From NCBI RefSeq assembly GCF_001553685.1, contig NZ_CP014264.1:1248001-1312000 (forward strand): a stretch of DNA of 64,000 nt, in the 5' to 3' direction. Positions 39,500 to 51,265 of this stretch are shown here, piece after piece; the first letter of the stretch is position 1; every line of letters begins with the position of its first letter. The DNA is from Streptococcus sp. oral taxon 431. GTDB lineage: Bacteria; Bacillota; Bacilli; Lactobacillales; Streptococcaceae. Under the pieces are notes generated by a model. It ran no database searches, was not told the origin of the DNA, and was given only the letters and a program-made list of their open reading frames with translations. Both the position numbers and the translations under genes were made by a program.

Positions 39500-40817
39500 C
39501 TCTTACCTCTAATTCTACTTGACCGTCCCGCATCAACAGTGATACTTGGTCATTTTCTTTCAAATCTTTCGCAGAAGCCACTACAACTTCTCCTTTTTTG
39601 ACAATTGCATAACCTCTGGCTACAATTCGACTAGTATCTAGCATAAGGAGAGCTTCTGATAGGCGTTTTACTTCTGCTACTTTTGCATCATATGTCACAG
39701 CCATCTGGCTTCGCAGCAGTTTCTTTAATTGCTGGATACGATCCTGATAACGCTGGATTTTGATGATTGGTGATAATTGTTCCAAACGATGGATTTGTTC
39801 TTGAACCTTTTGTTGATTTCGAACCAATTCAGCATTCAGTCCTTGCTTCAGTCGTAGCTGTAACTGATCCAAGCGTTGTAGATAACCGTCATATAAACGC
39901 TCTGGTTGTCTGAAGATGACCGATTGACTGAGGATTCTCAAAGCTTCTTGTTTCTTTGACAAACTATGCTTAACCGCTGTAGTCATGCGTTTTTCTTGAT
40001 TCTGAAGATAGGTCAGAAGGTCTAACTTTGTTACTGGTGTAGCGAGTTCAGCAGCAGCTGTCGGCGTTGCCGCTCTCTTATCAGCCACAAAATCAGCCAG
40101 AGTGACATCCGTTTCATGACCTACACTCGAAATAGTCGGTAAACGAGATTCAAAAATTGCTCGAACTACAATTTCTTCGTTAAAGGCCCAAAGATCTTCA
40201 ATGGATCCACCACCACGGCCGATAATCAGAACATCTAAGTCATCTCGTTCATTGGCTCTCGCAATGTTACGAGCAATCTCCTCTGCAGCACCCTCACCTT
40301 GAACTTTAGTAGGATATAGGACAATTTCCACACCAGGGAAACGTCTACTGACTGTAGTGATGATATCTTGGATAACAGCACCACTTCGACTGGTCACCAC
40401 ACCTATTTTTTTTGAAAATTGTGGTAAAGATTGTTTAAAGCGTTCTTGAAATAAACCTTCTTCTGCCAGTTTCTTCTTAAGCTGTTCAAATTGGATAGCC
40501 AAGGCACCGACACCATCTGGTTCAGCTTTTTCAATAATAATCGAATAGCTTCCACTTGGCTCATAGACTTGGACACGACCAACTACATTAATCTTCATCC
40601 CTTCTTCCAAGTCAAATCCCAAACGCTGGTAGACACCCGACCAAATGGTCGCCTGAATAACCGCTCGGTCATCTTTAAGAGAAAAATACTGATGGGTTGG
40701 ACGCTTACGGAAGTTAGAGACTTGACCAGTTAAATAGACCCGTTCCAAGTAGGGGTCTTTATCGAATTTCATTTTTAAATACTTGGTCAAAGTTGTAACC
40801 GATAAATACTTTTCCAT
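39477..40817 (-). CDS. xseA: Exodeoxyribonuclease VII large subunit
   Basis: XseA (446 residues) is the catalytic large subunit. It has an N-terminal OB fold ([33 protein letters not shown]), the catalytic domain with [14 protein letters not shown] and [16 protein letters not shown], and a coiled-coil C-terminus. It opens the operon that runs through the phosphoesterase gene. Confidence 0.95.
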   Translation of the reverse strand: MEKYLSVTTLTKYLKMKFDKDPYLERVYLTGQVSNFRKRPTHQYFSLKDDRAVIQATIWSGVYQRLGFDLEEGMKINVVGRVQVYEPSGSYSIIIEKAEPDGVGALAIQFEQLKKKLAEEGLFQERFKQSLPQFSKKIGVVTSRSGAVIQDIITTVSRRFPGVEIVLYPTKVQGEGAAEEIARNIARANERDDLDVLIIGRGGGSIEDLWAFNEEIVVRAIFESRLPTISSVGHETDVTLADFVADKRAATPTAAAELATPVTKLDLLTYLQNQEKRMTTAVKHSLSKKQEALRILSQSVIFRQPERLYDGYLQRLDQLQLRLKQGLNAELVRNQQKVQEQIHRLEQLSPIIKIQRYQDRIQQLKKLLRSQMAVTYDAKVAEVKRLSEALLMLDTSRIVARGYAIVKKGEVVVASAKDLKENDQVSLLMRDGQVELEVRDVKTKEI

Positions 40818-40855
40818 CTCTACCTCCTTCTTTTCTCTAGTTTTTCCTAGGTATT

Positions 40856-40861
40856 ATTATA
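40856..40861 (-). promoter_or_regulatory. xseA operon extended -10
   Basis: TATAAT preceded by TGG on minus, about 39 bp before the xseA start with an AAGGAGG ribosome site in between. No clear -35. Confidence 0.55.
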
Positions 40862-41038
40862 CCAAAAATATGCTTAAAAATCTTTATTCGGTTCGATTCT
40901 TTTCAATAATAAGTATAAAACTAAAACAATGATAAAGTGGTTTATTTATTTTTTATATAATAATCTTTATGCCATATACAGCTATTCTAACAATTATACA
41001 ATAAATAAAGAGTTTAATACAAAGGTATAGCTCATAAC

Positions 41039-41091
41039 AAAAAAGCGAACAAAACATAGGTTCTGAAAATCAGAATTTTGTCTTGTTCACT
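41039..41091 (-). terminator. Adhesin gene terminator
   Basis: GTGAACAAGACA pairs with TGTTTTGTTCGC with internal arms TTCTGA/TCAGAA, followed by TTTTTT on minus. It lies about 140 bp past the adhesin stop. Confidence 0.8.
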
Positions 41092-41229
41092 TTTAGTACC
41101 TATTCAGTTTAAAAATTTAATTAAAGAAACTTTAAACTTAAAATATTAGATTTTTAGCCCTCAGATTTATCCTAGTGAAAATTAGTTCTATTAAAACGGA
41201 ATAGCTATTCCTTTAGAATATTAAAGATA

Positions 41230-44200
41230 CTAATCCTCTTTTTTCTTACGAGCTACAAGTCCAAATCCACTCATTATTCCAAGAAGTCCAAGTGCTGCTA
41301 AGCTAGTATGATCTTCAGTACCAGTATTTGGCAACTGAGGAGTATTTTCTTTAGCAGAGATTGGTTTCTCTGGAGCTACTGGTTTCTCTGGAGTCAATGG
41401 TTTCTCTGGAGTTACTGGTTTCTCTGGAGTCACTGGTTTCTCTGGAGTTACTGGTTTCTCTGGAGTTACTGGTTTCTCTGGAGTTACTGGTTTCTCTGGA
41501 GTTACTGGTACGTAGATGATTGGAGTATCATCACCTGGATTTGTTGGAAGGTTTGGAAGCTCTTTACCTGGTTCTACTGGTTGACCTGGTTTCGTTGGAT
41601 CGTTTGGATCTGGCAAGTATGGTTTGTAGCCTGGGACATTTGGCACAACTGGTTTACTTGGTTTAGTTGGGTCTGTTGGATCATTTGGATATTTCACATC
41701 TGGTGTTGATGGGAATTTCGGATCATCAGATTTCGGAACCAAACTGCCAAGTGGTTTGTAGGTAACAACCTCTACTACTTCAGGATTTTCTGGAGTAACT
41801 GTCTTACCACCAGCTTTTGTCTTATCAGCGTAGTAACCTGGAATTACTGGAATAGATACCTTACCATAAGTATGGCTCTTCTCAGTCCATGTTGTAGTTC
41901 CAGAAGCTTTGTTTTCTTTACCAGTGAATGTGAAGTCGTCTTGGACGTTGTCGGCTGGAGTCTTATCGCCTGCTCCTTCAAACTTAACTGTTTGTTTAGT
42001 TGGTTTAGTCACATCATTTACAATTGGTACGTAGATGATTGGTGTGTCGTCACCTGGGTTTGTTGGAAGGTTTGGAAGCTCCTTACCTGGTTCTACTGGT
42101 TGTCCTGGTTTGCTTGGATCTTTTGGATCTGGCAAGTATGGTTTGTAGCCTGGTACATCTGGAACAACTGGTTGACCTGGTTTCGTTGGATCGTTTGGAT
42201 CATTTGGATACTTCACTTCTGGTGTTGATGGGAAGTTTGGATCTTTTGGTGTCTCTGGTTTTGGAACCAAGTTTCCAAGTGGTTTGTAGGTTACTGTATC
42301 TGTTGCTTCAGGATTTTCTGGAGTAACTGTCTTACCACCAGCTTCTGTCTTATCAGCGTAGTAACCTAGAATTACTGGAACAGATACCTTACCATAAGTA
42401 TGGCTCTTCTCAGTCCATGTTGTAGTTCCAGAAGCTTTGTTTTCTTTACCAGTGAATGTGAAGTCGGCCTGGACGTTGTCGGCTGGAGTCTTATCGCCTG
42501 CTCCTTCAAACTTAACTGTTTGTTTAGTTGCTTTCTTCACATCATTTACGATTGGTACGTAGATGATTGGTGTGTCAGTACCTGGATTTTCAGGAGTGAT
42601 TGGTGTTCCTGGTTCTACTGGTTGACCTGGCTTGCTTGGATCTTTTGGATCTGGCAAGTATGGTTTGTAGCCTGGTACATCTGGAACAACTGGTTGACCT
42701 GGTTTGCTTGGATCTTTTGGATCATTTGGATACTTCACTTCTGGTGTTGATGGGAAGTTTGGATCTTTTGGTGTCTCTGGTTTTGGAACCAAGTTTCCAA
42801 GTGGTTTGTAGGTTACTGTATCTGTTGCTTCAGGATTTTCTGGAGTAACTGTCTTACCACCAGCTTCTGTCTTATCAGCGTAGTAACCTGGAATTACTGG
42901 AACTGATACCTTACCGTAAGTATGGCTCTTCTCAGTCCATGTTGTAGTTCCATCAGCTTTGTTTTCTTTACCAGTGAATGTGAAGTCGGCCTGGACGTTG
43001 TCGGCTGGAGTCTTATCGCCTGCTCCTTCAAACTTAACTGTTTGTTTAGTTGCTTTCTTCACATCATTTACGATTGGTACGTAGATGATTGGTGTGTCAG
43101 TACCTGGATTTTCAGGAGTGATTGGTGTTCCTGGTTCTACTGGTTTACCTGGTTTCGTTGGATCGTTTGGATCTGGCAAGTATGGTTTGTAGCCTGGTAC
43201 ATCTGGAACAACTGGTTGACCTGGTTTGCTTGGATCTTTTGGATCATTTGGATACTTCACTTCTGGTGTTGATGGGAAGTTTGGATCTTTTGGTGTCTCT
43301 GGTTTTGGAACCAAGTTTCCAAGTGGCTTGTAGGTTACTGTATCTGTTGCTTCAGGATTTTCTGGTGTAACTGTCTTACCACCAGCTTCTGTCTTATCAG
43401 CGTAGTAACCTGGAATTACTGGAACAGATACCTTACCGTAAGTATGGCTCTTCTCAGTCCATGTTGTAGTTCCAGAAGCTTTGTTTTCTTTACCAGTAAA
43501 CGTAAAGTCATCTTGGACATTGTCCGCTGGAGTCTTATCGCCTGCTCCTTCAAACTTAACTGTTTGTTTAGTTGGTTTAGTCACATCATTTACAATTGGT
43601 ACGTAGATGATTGGTGTGTCTCGTGAAATACGATCTGGATCACTTTCATCATTTGGTTCAATCGTTTTATCAACTATATTGTAACCCCAAGCTTGAGGTT
43701 GTTCTTCCTTAATTTTGTATCCAGCTGGAGCATCAGGAATTTTAGTTTCTGCTGCCTCTTTAGGATTTAACGGATTATTTTCATAAGTCTTAGATACTGA
43801 ACCTGGAATAACATTTCCAGCTTCATCTACTTGGATAATTTTTCCTAATGGTTTGTATACAACGTGATCTGTTACTTCTGGTTGATCCGGTGTTACTGTC
43901 TTAGATCCAGCTTCTGTCTTATCTGAATAGTACCCATCTACTACTGGAACAATCAATTTTCCATACGTATGACTAGCTTCATTCCATGTTGTTGTATTTG
44001 TAGTTGGATTATGCTTACCTGTGAACGTAAAGCCATCTTGAACATTAGTAGTCGGAGTGTCTTCTCCCGCTCCTTCAAATGTTACCGTTTGTTTAGTTGG
44101 TTTTGTCACATCATTTACGATTGGCACGTAGATGATTGGTGTGTTGTCACCTGGGTTTGTTGGAAGGTTTGGAAGCTCCTTACCTGGTTCTACTGGTTGT

Positions 44201-46956
44201 CCTGGTTTGCTTGGATCGTTTGGATCTGGCAAGTATGGTTTGTAGCCTGGTACATTAGGCACAACTGGCTTACCTGGTTTCGTTGGATCCGTTGGATTAT
44301 TTGGATACTTCACTTCTGGTGTTGATGGGAAGTTTGGATCGTTTGGTGTTTCTGGTTTTGGAACCAAGTTTCCAAGTGGTCTGTAAGTGACAGTTTCTTC
44401 AAGATTTTCTTGAGTGACTGTCTTAGATGCAACTCTTGCTTTATCAGCGTAGTAACCTGTCAATCCTGGTGTTGGAACTGCATCATAGTCAGCTTTATTC
44501 GCTGCCCATGGAGTAGATGAGAGAACTTCACCTGTTACCTTATCAAGTGTTAAGGTACGTGTCCATTGTGCATTTTGAACATTGTCAACTGGAGCAGTTG
44601 CCTTACCGTCTGATACCACATACTTAACAGTTGATGTTACATCTTTCTTCCATTGATCTGTCGCAGGATAGTTTGGACTGTTTGGATCATTTGGATTGAT
44701 TGGGTCTGTTGGGTTATGTGGATTATTTGGTCCAACTGGAGTTTCACCATGTTTCAAAGTTACTGTCCAAGTTTGATCAACAGATGCATCTGTGTCATAA
44801 GTAGCTCCTGCTGGGAACTCATCGCTAACGAGAACATAACCACGATCTTGGTATTTCTTGATCTTAGCTGCAGTTGAGTAGTCAATAGCTTCACCAGATT
44901 TACCAGAAACTTGATCATTTTCAAGTGTTGTACCAGTATTTTGGTCTACATACTTGATAATAGCTTTTTGTTCTGCCTTACGGTAGACAACAGGTGTATC
45001 CTCTCCTGGTTTGTTAGGAGTTACACTTGGTGTATCTGTCACATAACCTGGGATGACTGGAGTTGGAGTCTCGCCACCCTTAGTTGGATCTTGTGGATCA
45101 TTGTTGTACTGTGGAGTTGGTGCACTTGGAATTTTGTTTCCTTCTGGATCAACTGGGATGATCTTACCAAGTGGTTTATAAGTAACCTTATCCGTAACTT
45201 CTGGTTGATCTGGAGTAACTGTCTTAGATCCAGCTTCCTTCTTATCGGCATAGTAATGTTCAACAACTGGAACTGTTTCTTTGCCATAAGTGTGACTAGG
45301 TTGATCCCATGTTGTCGTACCATTTTTTTGTTTACCAGTAAAGGTGAAGTTATCTTGAACCTTATCAGCTGGAGTAGATGTTCCTGCTCCTTCAAACGTT
45401 ACCGTTTGTTTAGTTGGTTTCGTCACATCTTGTTCAACTGGAGCAGTCGCCTTATAGTAGAATATAATCTCATTAGTTGCATTCAAAAATGGATTTTCTA
45501 AACGTTGGGTATACGGACGTCCATTAGCTGCAGTACCATTATACTCAGTTGTTTCACCTTTTCCTAAAGTTGTTTCATGAATTTTTTTACCACTATAATA
45601 GACCTCCGCCTTCATAGTTCCATCCATGTTCAGTAAAGTATATTTAATCTCGAGGTTAGGTTGAGTTATTTTTGTAAAGCTATCACCTACTTGCTTCCAA
45701 GGAGAAATATAGCCATTTGGTGTACCAACTATTTCTTTATCAACAAGTTCATATCCTTTCAGCTCTGCGGCGGTCGTATCAAAGCGCATACCCGTTAAAC
45801 CATTAAGAGTATAAGAAGGAACCAAGTCTTTCTTAGTGTCCTTATCTTTAAAACGTACAGTTACTGAATTATTAGTAGGAATCAACCATCCATCTGCATA
45901 AAAAATACCTTGGCCTTGTTTAGTTGAAATTTCTGGACCGTTATACAAGATATAAAAGTTTGCAACTTGATTACGAGTTTTTGCAGTATTCGGCATATCA
46001 CCGATAGAAATGGAATCCGCATTTCGGTTAATGAGTATTTTCTGGTTACGCTTTTTATACTTATACACAAATTCACTTGAATTAGTATTTTTATCCATGA
46101 TAATCTCTTGCTGCAACTCATTTTTACGGTTATAAAATTCTAGTTTTACCGTGCCATCAGTCGTATACCCATTTGGTGTTCGATCTGACTTAGAAGATAT
46201 AACCACATAACCATCAAACGAATTAATGTAAGTGAACTGTGGATGTCTTTCTTGTTGATCCAATTGAACAAAAGTATACCAGCCATCATTACCATCATGA
46301 TACTTAGTAGATTTATTATACCCATTTGGATGAGACGAGTCGCTTGAAGTATTTTCCTTTGGTGAAGTGATACTGATAGTTCCCTCTTTTACTACTGCAC
46401 TAGAATCAAGTTCTCGACGAGTTCGTTTCAAAGAGTCAGTGGTATCAACAGATACACTTCTATCTTCAGCATTCGATTTTTCAAGTTGATGCTCAACTTT
46501 TTCAACTGCATTTTCTACAGCAGCATCCACAACTGAATTTGGTGTTGACTCAGATGGTAATGACTGAGTTTCCTTAGTATTGTCTGATTTTGAATCCACA
46601 GCTGGAATCACTACAGGTGCTTCAGATGTTGAATCAGACGATGAAGATTGAGTGGCCTCACTATTTTCTGAACCTTTAGATTCTTTTGAATCCATACCTG
46701 GAATTACTGCAGGTGCTTCATAAATTGATTCTGTTCTCTGATTTTCCTTAACTAAATCAGATTCATTGTTTCCAACAACAACTTGGTCTCTAGTTTCTTT
46801 TGAAGTGAGCTCATTAGCTGAAACAGCACCACTTCCAAGAAACATCAAACCAGTTGCGATTGCAACTGAAGCCGCTCCAAAACTGTACTTTCGAATACCA
46901 AAACGAGTATATTTCTCGGTTCGAAAATCAGCTTGTTGTTTTCTTTTAATTTTCAT
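41230..46956 (-). CDS. YSIRK/LPxTG surface adhesin with mucin-binding-like repeats
   Basis: A 1908-residue wall-anchored protein. The start at 46954-46956 ([10 protein letters not shown]) follows GGAGG; the in-frame ATG 42 bp upstream is not needed. Order: YSIRK-type signal ([15 protein letters not shown], about 18-45); Ser/Glu-rich linker to about 180; an unrecognised beta-rich region (about 190-500); six repeat units beginning TKPTKQTV or KKATKQTV (about 512, 952, 1130, 1304, 1478, 1654), with MucBP/Mub-like segments ([20 protein letters not shown]) between the first and second; Pro-rich spacers; VTPEKP repeats (about 1811-1862); LPNTG near 1875, then a membrane segment and RKKKED. Repeats resemble mucin-binding domains of Mub proteins; ligand binding is inferred. 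Confidence 0.85.
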   Translation of the reverse strand: MKIKRKQQADFRTEKYTRFGIRKYSFGAASVAIATGLMFLGSGAVSANELTSKETRDQVVVGNNESDLVKENQRTESIYEAPAVIPGMDSKESKGSENSEATQSSSSDSTSEAPVVIPAVDSKSDNTKETQSLPSESTPNSVVDAAVENAVEKVEHQLEKSNAEDRSVSVDTTDSLKRTRRELDSSAVVKEGTISITSPKENTSSDSSHPNGYNKSTKYHDGNDGWYTFVQLDQQERHPQFTYINSFDGYVVISSKSDRTPNGYTTDGTVKLEFYNRKNELQQEIIMDKNTNSSEFVYKYKKRNQKILINRNADSISIGDMPNTAKTRNQVANFYILYNGPEISTKQGQGIFYADGWLIPTNNSVTVRFKDKDTKKDLVPSYTLNGLTGMRFDTTAAELKGYELVDKEIVGTPNGYISPWKQVGDSFTKITQPNLEIKYTLLNMDGTMKAEVYYSGKKIHETTLGKGETTEYNGTAANGRPYTQRLENPFLNATNEIIFYYKATAPVEQDVTKPTKQTVTFEGAGTSTPADKVQDNFTFTGKQKNGTTTWDQPSHTYGKETVPVVEHYYADKKEAGSKTVTPDQPEVTDKVTYKPLGKIIPVDPEGNKIPSAPTPQYNNDPQDPTKGGETPTPVIPGYVTDTPSVTPNKPGEDTPVVYRKAEQKAIIKYVDQNTGTTLENDQVSGKSGEAIDYSTAAKIKKYQDRGYVLVSDEFPAGATYDTDASVDQTWTVTLKHGETPVGPNNPHNPTDPINPNDPNSPNYPATDQWKKDVTSTVKYVVSDGKATAPVDNVQNAQWTRTLTLDKVTGEVLSSTPWAANKADYDAVPTPGLTGYYADKARVASKTVTQENLEETVTYRPLGNLVPKPETPNDPNFPSTPEVKYPNNPTDPTKPGKPVVPNVPGYKPYLPDPNDPSKPGQPVEPGKELPNLPTNPGDNTPIIYVPIVNDVTKPTKQTVTFEGAGEDTPTTNVQDGFTFTGKHNPTTNTTTWNEASHTYGKLIVPVVDGYYSDKTEAGSKTVTPDQPEVTDHVVYKPLGKIIQVDEAGNVIPGSVSKTYENNPLNPKEAAETKIPDAPAGYKIKEEQPQAWGYNIVDKTIEPNDESDPDRISRDTPIIYVPIVNDVTKPTKQTVKFEGAGDKTPADNVQDDFTFTGKENKASGTTTWTEKSHTYGKVSVPVIPGYYADKTEAGGKTVTPENPEATDTVTYKPLGNLVPKPETPKDPNFPSTPEVKYPNDPKDPSKPGQPVVPDVPGYKPYLPDPNDPTKPGKPVEPGTPITPENPGTDTPIIYVPIVNDVKKATKQTVKFEGAGDKTPADNVQADFTFTGKENKADGTTTWTEKSHTYGKVSVPVIPGYYADKTEAGGKTVTPENPEATDTVTYKPLGNLVPKPETPKDPNFPSTPEVKYPNDPKDPSKPGQPVVPDVPGYKPYLPDPKDPSKPGQPVEPGTPITPENPGTDTPIIYVPIVNDVKKATKQTVKFEGAGDKTPADNVQADFTFTGKENKASGTTTWTEKSHTYGKVSVPVILGYYADKTEAGGKTVTPENPEATDTVTYKPLGNLVPKPETPKDPNFPSTPEVKYPNDPNDPTKPGQPVVPDVPGYKPYLPDPKDPSKPGQPVEPGKELPNLPTNPGDDTPIIYVPIVNDVTKPTKQTVKFEGAGDKTPADNVQDDFTFTGKENKASGTTTWTEKSHTYGKVSIPVIPGYYADKTKAGGKTVTPENPEVVEVVTYKPLGSLVPKSDDPKFPSTPDVKYPNDPTDPTKPSKPVVPNVPGYKPYLPDPNDPTKPGQPVEPGKELPNLPTNPGDDTPIIYVPVTPEKPVTPEKPVTPEKPVTPEKPVTPEKPVTPEKPLTPEKPVAPEKPISAKENTPQLPNTGTEDHTSLAALGLLGIMSGFGLVARKKKED
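41360..41510 (-). repeat. 18-bp (VTPEKP) tandem repeats
   Basis: About eight copies of an 18-bp unit encode VTPEKP with LTPEKP and VAPEKP variants near the end. They form the wall-spanning Pro-rich stalk. Confidence 0.9.
41520..43600 (-). repeat. Long adhesin repeats (522-528 bp)
   Basis: Near-identical units recur: the shared CTTAACTGTT run starts at 41983, 42511, 43033 and 43555, that is spacings of 528, 522 and 522 bp. Each unit is a [11 protein letters not shown] domain followed by a Pro-rich spacer. A more diverged fourth and fifth unit lie upstream to about 45420. Confidence 0.92.
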
Positions 46957-47007
46957 TAAATTGCCTCCTTCTTTTGATGTATGAAAAAAAACATACACAT
47001 CATAGCT

Positions 47008-47035
47008 AGTATATCAAATTATTTTAAAATATCAA
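47008..47035 (-). promoter_or_regulatory. Adhesin promoter
   Basis: TTGATA (complement 47030-47035), 16-bp spacer, TATACT (47008-47013) preceded by TGA as an extended -10. The leader is about 45 nt. Confidence 0.6.
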
Positions 47036-47498
47036 AACATAATATCATTAATTTTTATAAAAATCTAATGAAACACGATTTAAAATAAGACTATCGTCAT
47101 ATTTTTGGTGTTTTCCTGTTTTCTTTGTCAAGAAGTTTTATAACATCAGATATTGAGTTTATTTTTTATCTTCTGTCAAAATAACAGAGTACCAACAATG
47201 TCAAAGATTAATATATATATGCAATTAGATACCCAGTTTATAAAAGTTGATTAAAGTAACGTGTCTTGATACTCTCTCAAAATAAATTTGTTTACTTATC
47301 ATTCATAGTTAATTGTTATTATTTATTTGAACCTATATTCTTAGTGATATCATTATTTAATTTTATAGAAATTATACACTCTAGCTGTTACAAGAAAGCT
47401 AGTTAATTTTTAGCTATCATTTATTTAGACTATTTTATTTCTTACACTCATGCTATGAAAGTTTTTGCCTAAAAAACATCCGCTATAGCTCTTATCAA

Positions 47499-47533
47499 AA
47501 AAAGCCCTTCGGATAAAATCCGAGGGGCTTAAA
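47499..47533 (-). terminator. eno terminator
   Basis: AAGCCCCTCGGAT pairs with ATCCGAAGGGCTT, loop TTT, followed by seven T on minus. A strong terminator 19 bp past the stop codon. Confidence 0.92.
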
Positions 47534-47551
47534 ACGTTGTTAAATCAACGA

Positions 47552-48859
<1,308 letters not shown>

Positions 48860-48895
48860 TTACTCTCCTTATTGAGTTAAATTTTTTACACCTCT

Positions 48896-48924
48896 ATGAT
48901 ACCTTAAAAAGACACCTTTTTCAA
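48896..48924 (-). promoter_or_regulatory. eno promoter
   Basis: TTGAAA (complement 48919-48924), 17 bp, TATCAT (48896-48901). The AAGGAGAG ribosome site follows about 30 nt on. Confidence 0.7.
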
Positions 48925-49002
48925 GGAAAAACGTTATCTTTGTGCAAATTTTCCTTAAGTTTATAAAGTAATCGCTTTCTTTTATCTGTTTTCTCCTTTA
49001 TT

Positions 49003-49021
49003 TTATGATATACTATTTTTA
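49003..49021 (+). promoter_or_regulatory. DUF1694 gene promoter (probably leaderless)
   Basis: TGATATACT (extended -10, TATACT 49009-49014) ends 6 bp before the ATG at 49021. Transcription starts about 7 bp past a -10, so the mRNA would begin on or next to the A of the start codon. There is no ribosome site. Confidence 0.65.
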
Positions 49022-49464
49022 TGACTGATGTATCAAAACAAATCCTAGAAAAGGCTCATGGCGGGCTTAAACTAAATCCAGATGAACAGAGACGTTTTCT
49101 CGGAACTTTCGAGGAAAGGGTCCTTGGCTATGCAGACCTTGAAACGGCTAATGATGATAAATTTCAAAAGGGTTATGTATCTATTTTAGTGAGTCTAAAA
49201 AAAGAAACTGAACCTCTTTTTGTCAAAATTTCTCCTCAGGTAGTATTTGAAAAGCAAGTCTATTATCTAAAACAAGCAAAAGATGCTGACTGCCAAGCGA
49301 CTATCGTTTCAGAAGATCACAATTCATCTCCTTTTGGCTTGATTATTCATAGTGATGCCCCTGTTCAAATAAATGAAAAAGATCTTAAAAAGGCCTTTCC
49401 AGACTTGTGGCAAGAGAAAGAGACCAAAGCTCCTACTTCTTTTTGGAAAAAATGGTTTGGTTAA
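49021..49464 (+). CDS. DUF1694 (YueI-like) family protein
   Basis: A 147-residue cytoplasmic protein of unknown function found across Firmicutes. The segment [20 protein letters not shown], common at the start of the family, and the later [15 protein letters not shown] are visible. It is divergent from eno and convergent on glxK: the two stop codons overlap in the palindrome TTAA (49461-49464). The start is fixed by the family pattern and the -10 position. Confidence 0.85.
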   Translation: MTDVSKQILEKAHGGLKLNPDEQRRFLGTFEERVLGYADLETANDDKFQKGYVSILVSLKKETEPLFVKISPQVVFEKQVYYLKQAKDADCQATIVSEDHNSSPFGLIIHSDAPVQINEKDLKKAFPDLWQEKETKAPTSFWKKWFG

Positions 49465-50576
49465 TTCTTCTTCAAAGCTAAGATTTGACCAATGTTTGTA
49501 GCTGTATATTCTAAATAGATAGCGGCATTTTTTAGACTGTCTTCCAGTGGTTCACTTTTTTCTAAGATAGAAAAGGCTGCAACGATATTTTCAAATGGTA
49601 AGGGTGGTAAATCCTCTGACAGACTCCCACAAATAGCAATAACTGGAACACCATTTGGTGTTCTTTTTGCTACACCGATTGGAGCCTTGCCAGCTAAGCT
49701 TTGAGTGTCTAATCTTCCTTCACCAACGATGACAAGATCTGCATCCGCAACTTTCTGATCAAAACCGATTAAATCTAAACAAGTGTGAATACCAGAAACA
49801 ATTGTTGCTCCAGCAAAAGAACATAAGCCCGCTGCAATACCACCACCTGCTCCAGCTCCTTCCAGTTTTAAGATTTCAGGGGCAACTTTTCGATAGAAGT
49901 TTTCAATAGCAGAATCAACTTCATGAAATTGAGCTGGATTTAAGCCTTTTTGCTTGCCAAATGTATATGTAGCTCCTTGTAGGCCACAGAGAGGATTGGT
50001 CACATCTGCTAAGATTTTAATTCGCACATCAGAAGGAATAGATATAACTTTCTCCTTTGAGATATCAGTAATTTCAAACAAGTATTGACCCGTAGCTAGA
50101 AGTTCATCTCCATTTTTGTCATAGAACTGGTAACCAATTCCTGAAGAAATACCAATCCCACCATCGTTACTGGATGTCCCACCAACTCCGATATAGATTT
50201 CTTTCATTCCTTGCTCTATTAAATGCAGGATTAGTTGGCCAATCCCCTTTGTTTGAATCTTCAGGGGATTTCGTTTTTCAATGGGAATTTTAGCAAGACC
50301 TATCAAATCCGCAACTTCAAATAAAGCGAGAGTTTCTTTATAAACATAAGGCATTTGTACCTCATCACCAAAGGGACCTGTTACCTGAGTTGTATGTTCT
50401 TCAAGACCTAAAGCACTTTTTATAGCGTCTACTGTTCCTTCTCCTCCATCTCCAACAGGTAAGAGCAAACATTCCGATTCAGGTAGATCCTTTTGAAGGC
50501 CTCGTTTGATAGCTTTAGCTACTTCACTTGCAGGGAGACTCTCCTTAAAAGAGTTAGGTGCGATAACAATTTTCAT
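49461..50576 (-). CDS. glxK: Glycerate kinase (GlxK/GarK type)
   Basis: A 371-residue class II glycerate kinase that phosphorylates glycerate (to 2- or 3-phosphoglycerate). N-terminal [41 protein letters not shown] and the C-terminal [23 protein letters not shown] are all family signatures. It lies 16 bp after serB and close to eno, which fits glycerate/serine carbon flow. The pathway that supplies glycerate is not seen here. Confidence 0.92.
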   Translation of the reverse strand: MKIVIAPNSFKESLPASEVAKAIKRGLQKDLPESECLLLPVGDGGEGTVDAIKSALGLEEHTTQVTGPFGDEVQMPYVYKETLALFEVADLIGLAKIPIEKRNPLKIQTKGIGQLILHLIEQGMKEIYIGVGGTSSNDGGIGISSGIGYQFYDKNGDELLATGQYLFEITDISKEKVISIPSDVRIKILADVTNPLCGLQGATYTFGKQKGLNPAQFHEVDSAIENFYRKVAPEILKLEGAGAGGGIAAGLCSFAGATIVSGIHTCLDLIGFDQKVADADLVIVGEGRLDTQSLAGKAPIGVAKRTPNGVPVIAICGSLSEDLPPLPFENIVAAFSILEKSEPLEDSLKNAAIYLEYTATNIGQILALKKN

Positions 50577-50592
50577 ACACTCTCCTTTCTAA

Positions 50593-51234
50593 TCAAAATA
50601 AATCTATCAGCTTCAATACTCTTGAGAAGTCTCTTTCTTCAATTTGAAGGGGAATTTCCTCTTTCACGATTGCTTTGGCACAGAAGCCAATGCCGATTCC
50701 AGCTCTCTTCAACATTGCTAAATCATTAGCTCCATCTCCAATAGCAATGGTTCTTTCGAGTGGTACCACTAATTCATCAGCCCATCTTACTAGAGTCTCT
50801 TCCTTGACTTCCCTAGTAATGATCTCTCCTTCAAGTTTTCCTGTCAAAAATCCATCTTTTACTTCAAGACGATTTGCAGCAATTAGCCTAATACCAAGTT
50901 CAGTTGCTAGTCTTTCGACAATAGGTACAAAACCACCCGAAACTAGACCGACCTCAATATCATGTTTTTGAAGAATTTTAACGAACTCTTGGGCATTCTT
51001 GCTAAAATGAACCTGTGTATAAAGATGTTCAAATTTATCGACAGATAGTCCTTGTAATAAAGAAACACGTTTTCTCAGGCTTTCTTCAAAATCTAGTTCT
51101 CCGCTCATAGCTTGGGCAGTCAGTAGAGCTACTTCATTTTCACACTCTGCTTCTTTCCCCAACAAATCAATAACTTCCTCTTCTATTAGTGTCCCATCAA
51201 CATCCAGTACACAGAGCCCTCTAGCTTTATTCAT
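50593..51234 (-). CDS. serB: Phosphoserine phosphatase
   Basis: A 213-residue HAD phosphatase that removes phosphate from phosphoserine in serine synthesis. The nucleophile Asp is in VLDVDGTLIEEE (about residue 9), motif II SGGFVPIV, and motif III IGDGANDLAMLKRAGIGIGFCAK. The ATG at 51232-51234 follows AAGGAAG. The gene sits only 24 bp from an IS element target duplication, so its natural promoter may be displaced. Confidence 0.93.
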   Translation of the reverse strand: MNKARGLCVLDVDGTLIEEEVIDLLGKEAECENEVALLTAQAMSGELDFEESLRKRVSLLQGLSVDKFEHLYTQVHFSKNAQEFVKILQKHDIEVGLVSGGFVPIVERLATELGIRLIAANRLEVKDGFLTGKLEGEIITREVKEETLVRWADELVVPLERTIAIGDGANDLAMLKRAGIGIGFCAKAIVKEEIPLQIEERDFSRVLKLIDLF

Positions 51235-51257
51235 ATAACTTCCTTACTTTTTTCATT

Positions 51258-51265
51258 TCAAAAAA
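51258..51265. repeat. Left 8-bp target duplication of the IS
   Basis: TCAAAAAA, identical to the 8 bp at 52680-52687. ISL3-family elements make 8-bp duplications, so this marks a recent, simple insertion. Confidence 0.9.

Larger units (their letters stand above)
40818..41229. other. Gap between xseA and adhesin gene
   Basis: This 412-bp AT-rich gap has no gene I can support. It holds an extended -10 for xseA (TGGTATAAT, complement 40856-40861, no good -35) and the adhesin terminator at 41039-41091. I see no repeat element or RNA gene. Confidence 0.6.
46957..47551. other. Gap between adhesin gene and eno
   Basis: This AT-rich stretch of 595 bp has the adhesin promoter on the left and the eno terminator on the right. 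The roughly 460 bp between them show no frame, repeat or RNA gene that I can support. Confidence 0.6.

Noticed and set aside
41360..41510. Short regular 18-bp repeats that could suggest a CRISPR array
   Set aside because: They are contiguous in-frame codons without spacers, inside the adhesin stalk.
41308..43626. Several plus-strand frames full of Trp, Phe, Leu and Ser opposite the adhesin gene (repeated YWFLWS-like strings)
   Set aside because: They are the reverse reading of the VTPEKP and Pro-rich repeats of the adhesin, with no ribosome sites; the repetitiveness explains their length.
46957..47498. Possible small gene or RNA in the AT-rich gap upstream of the adhesin
   Set aside because: No frame with a ribosome site, no tRNA fold and no repeat could be supported.
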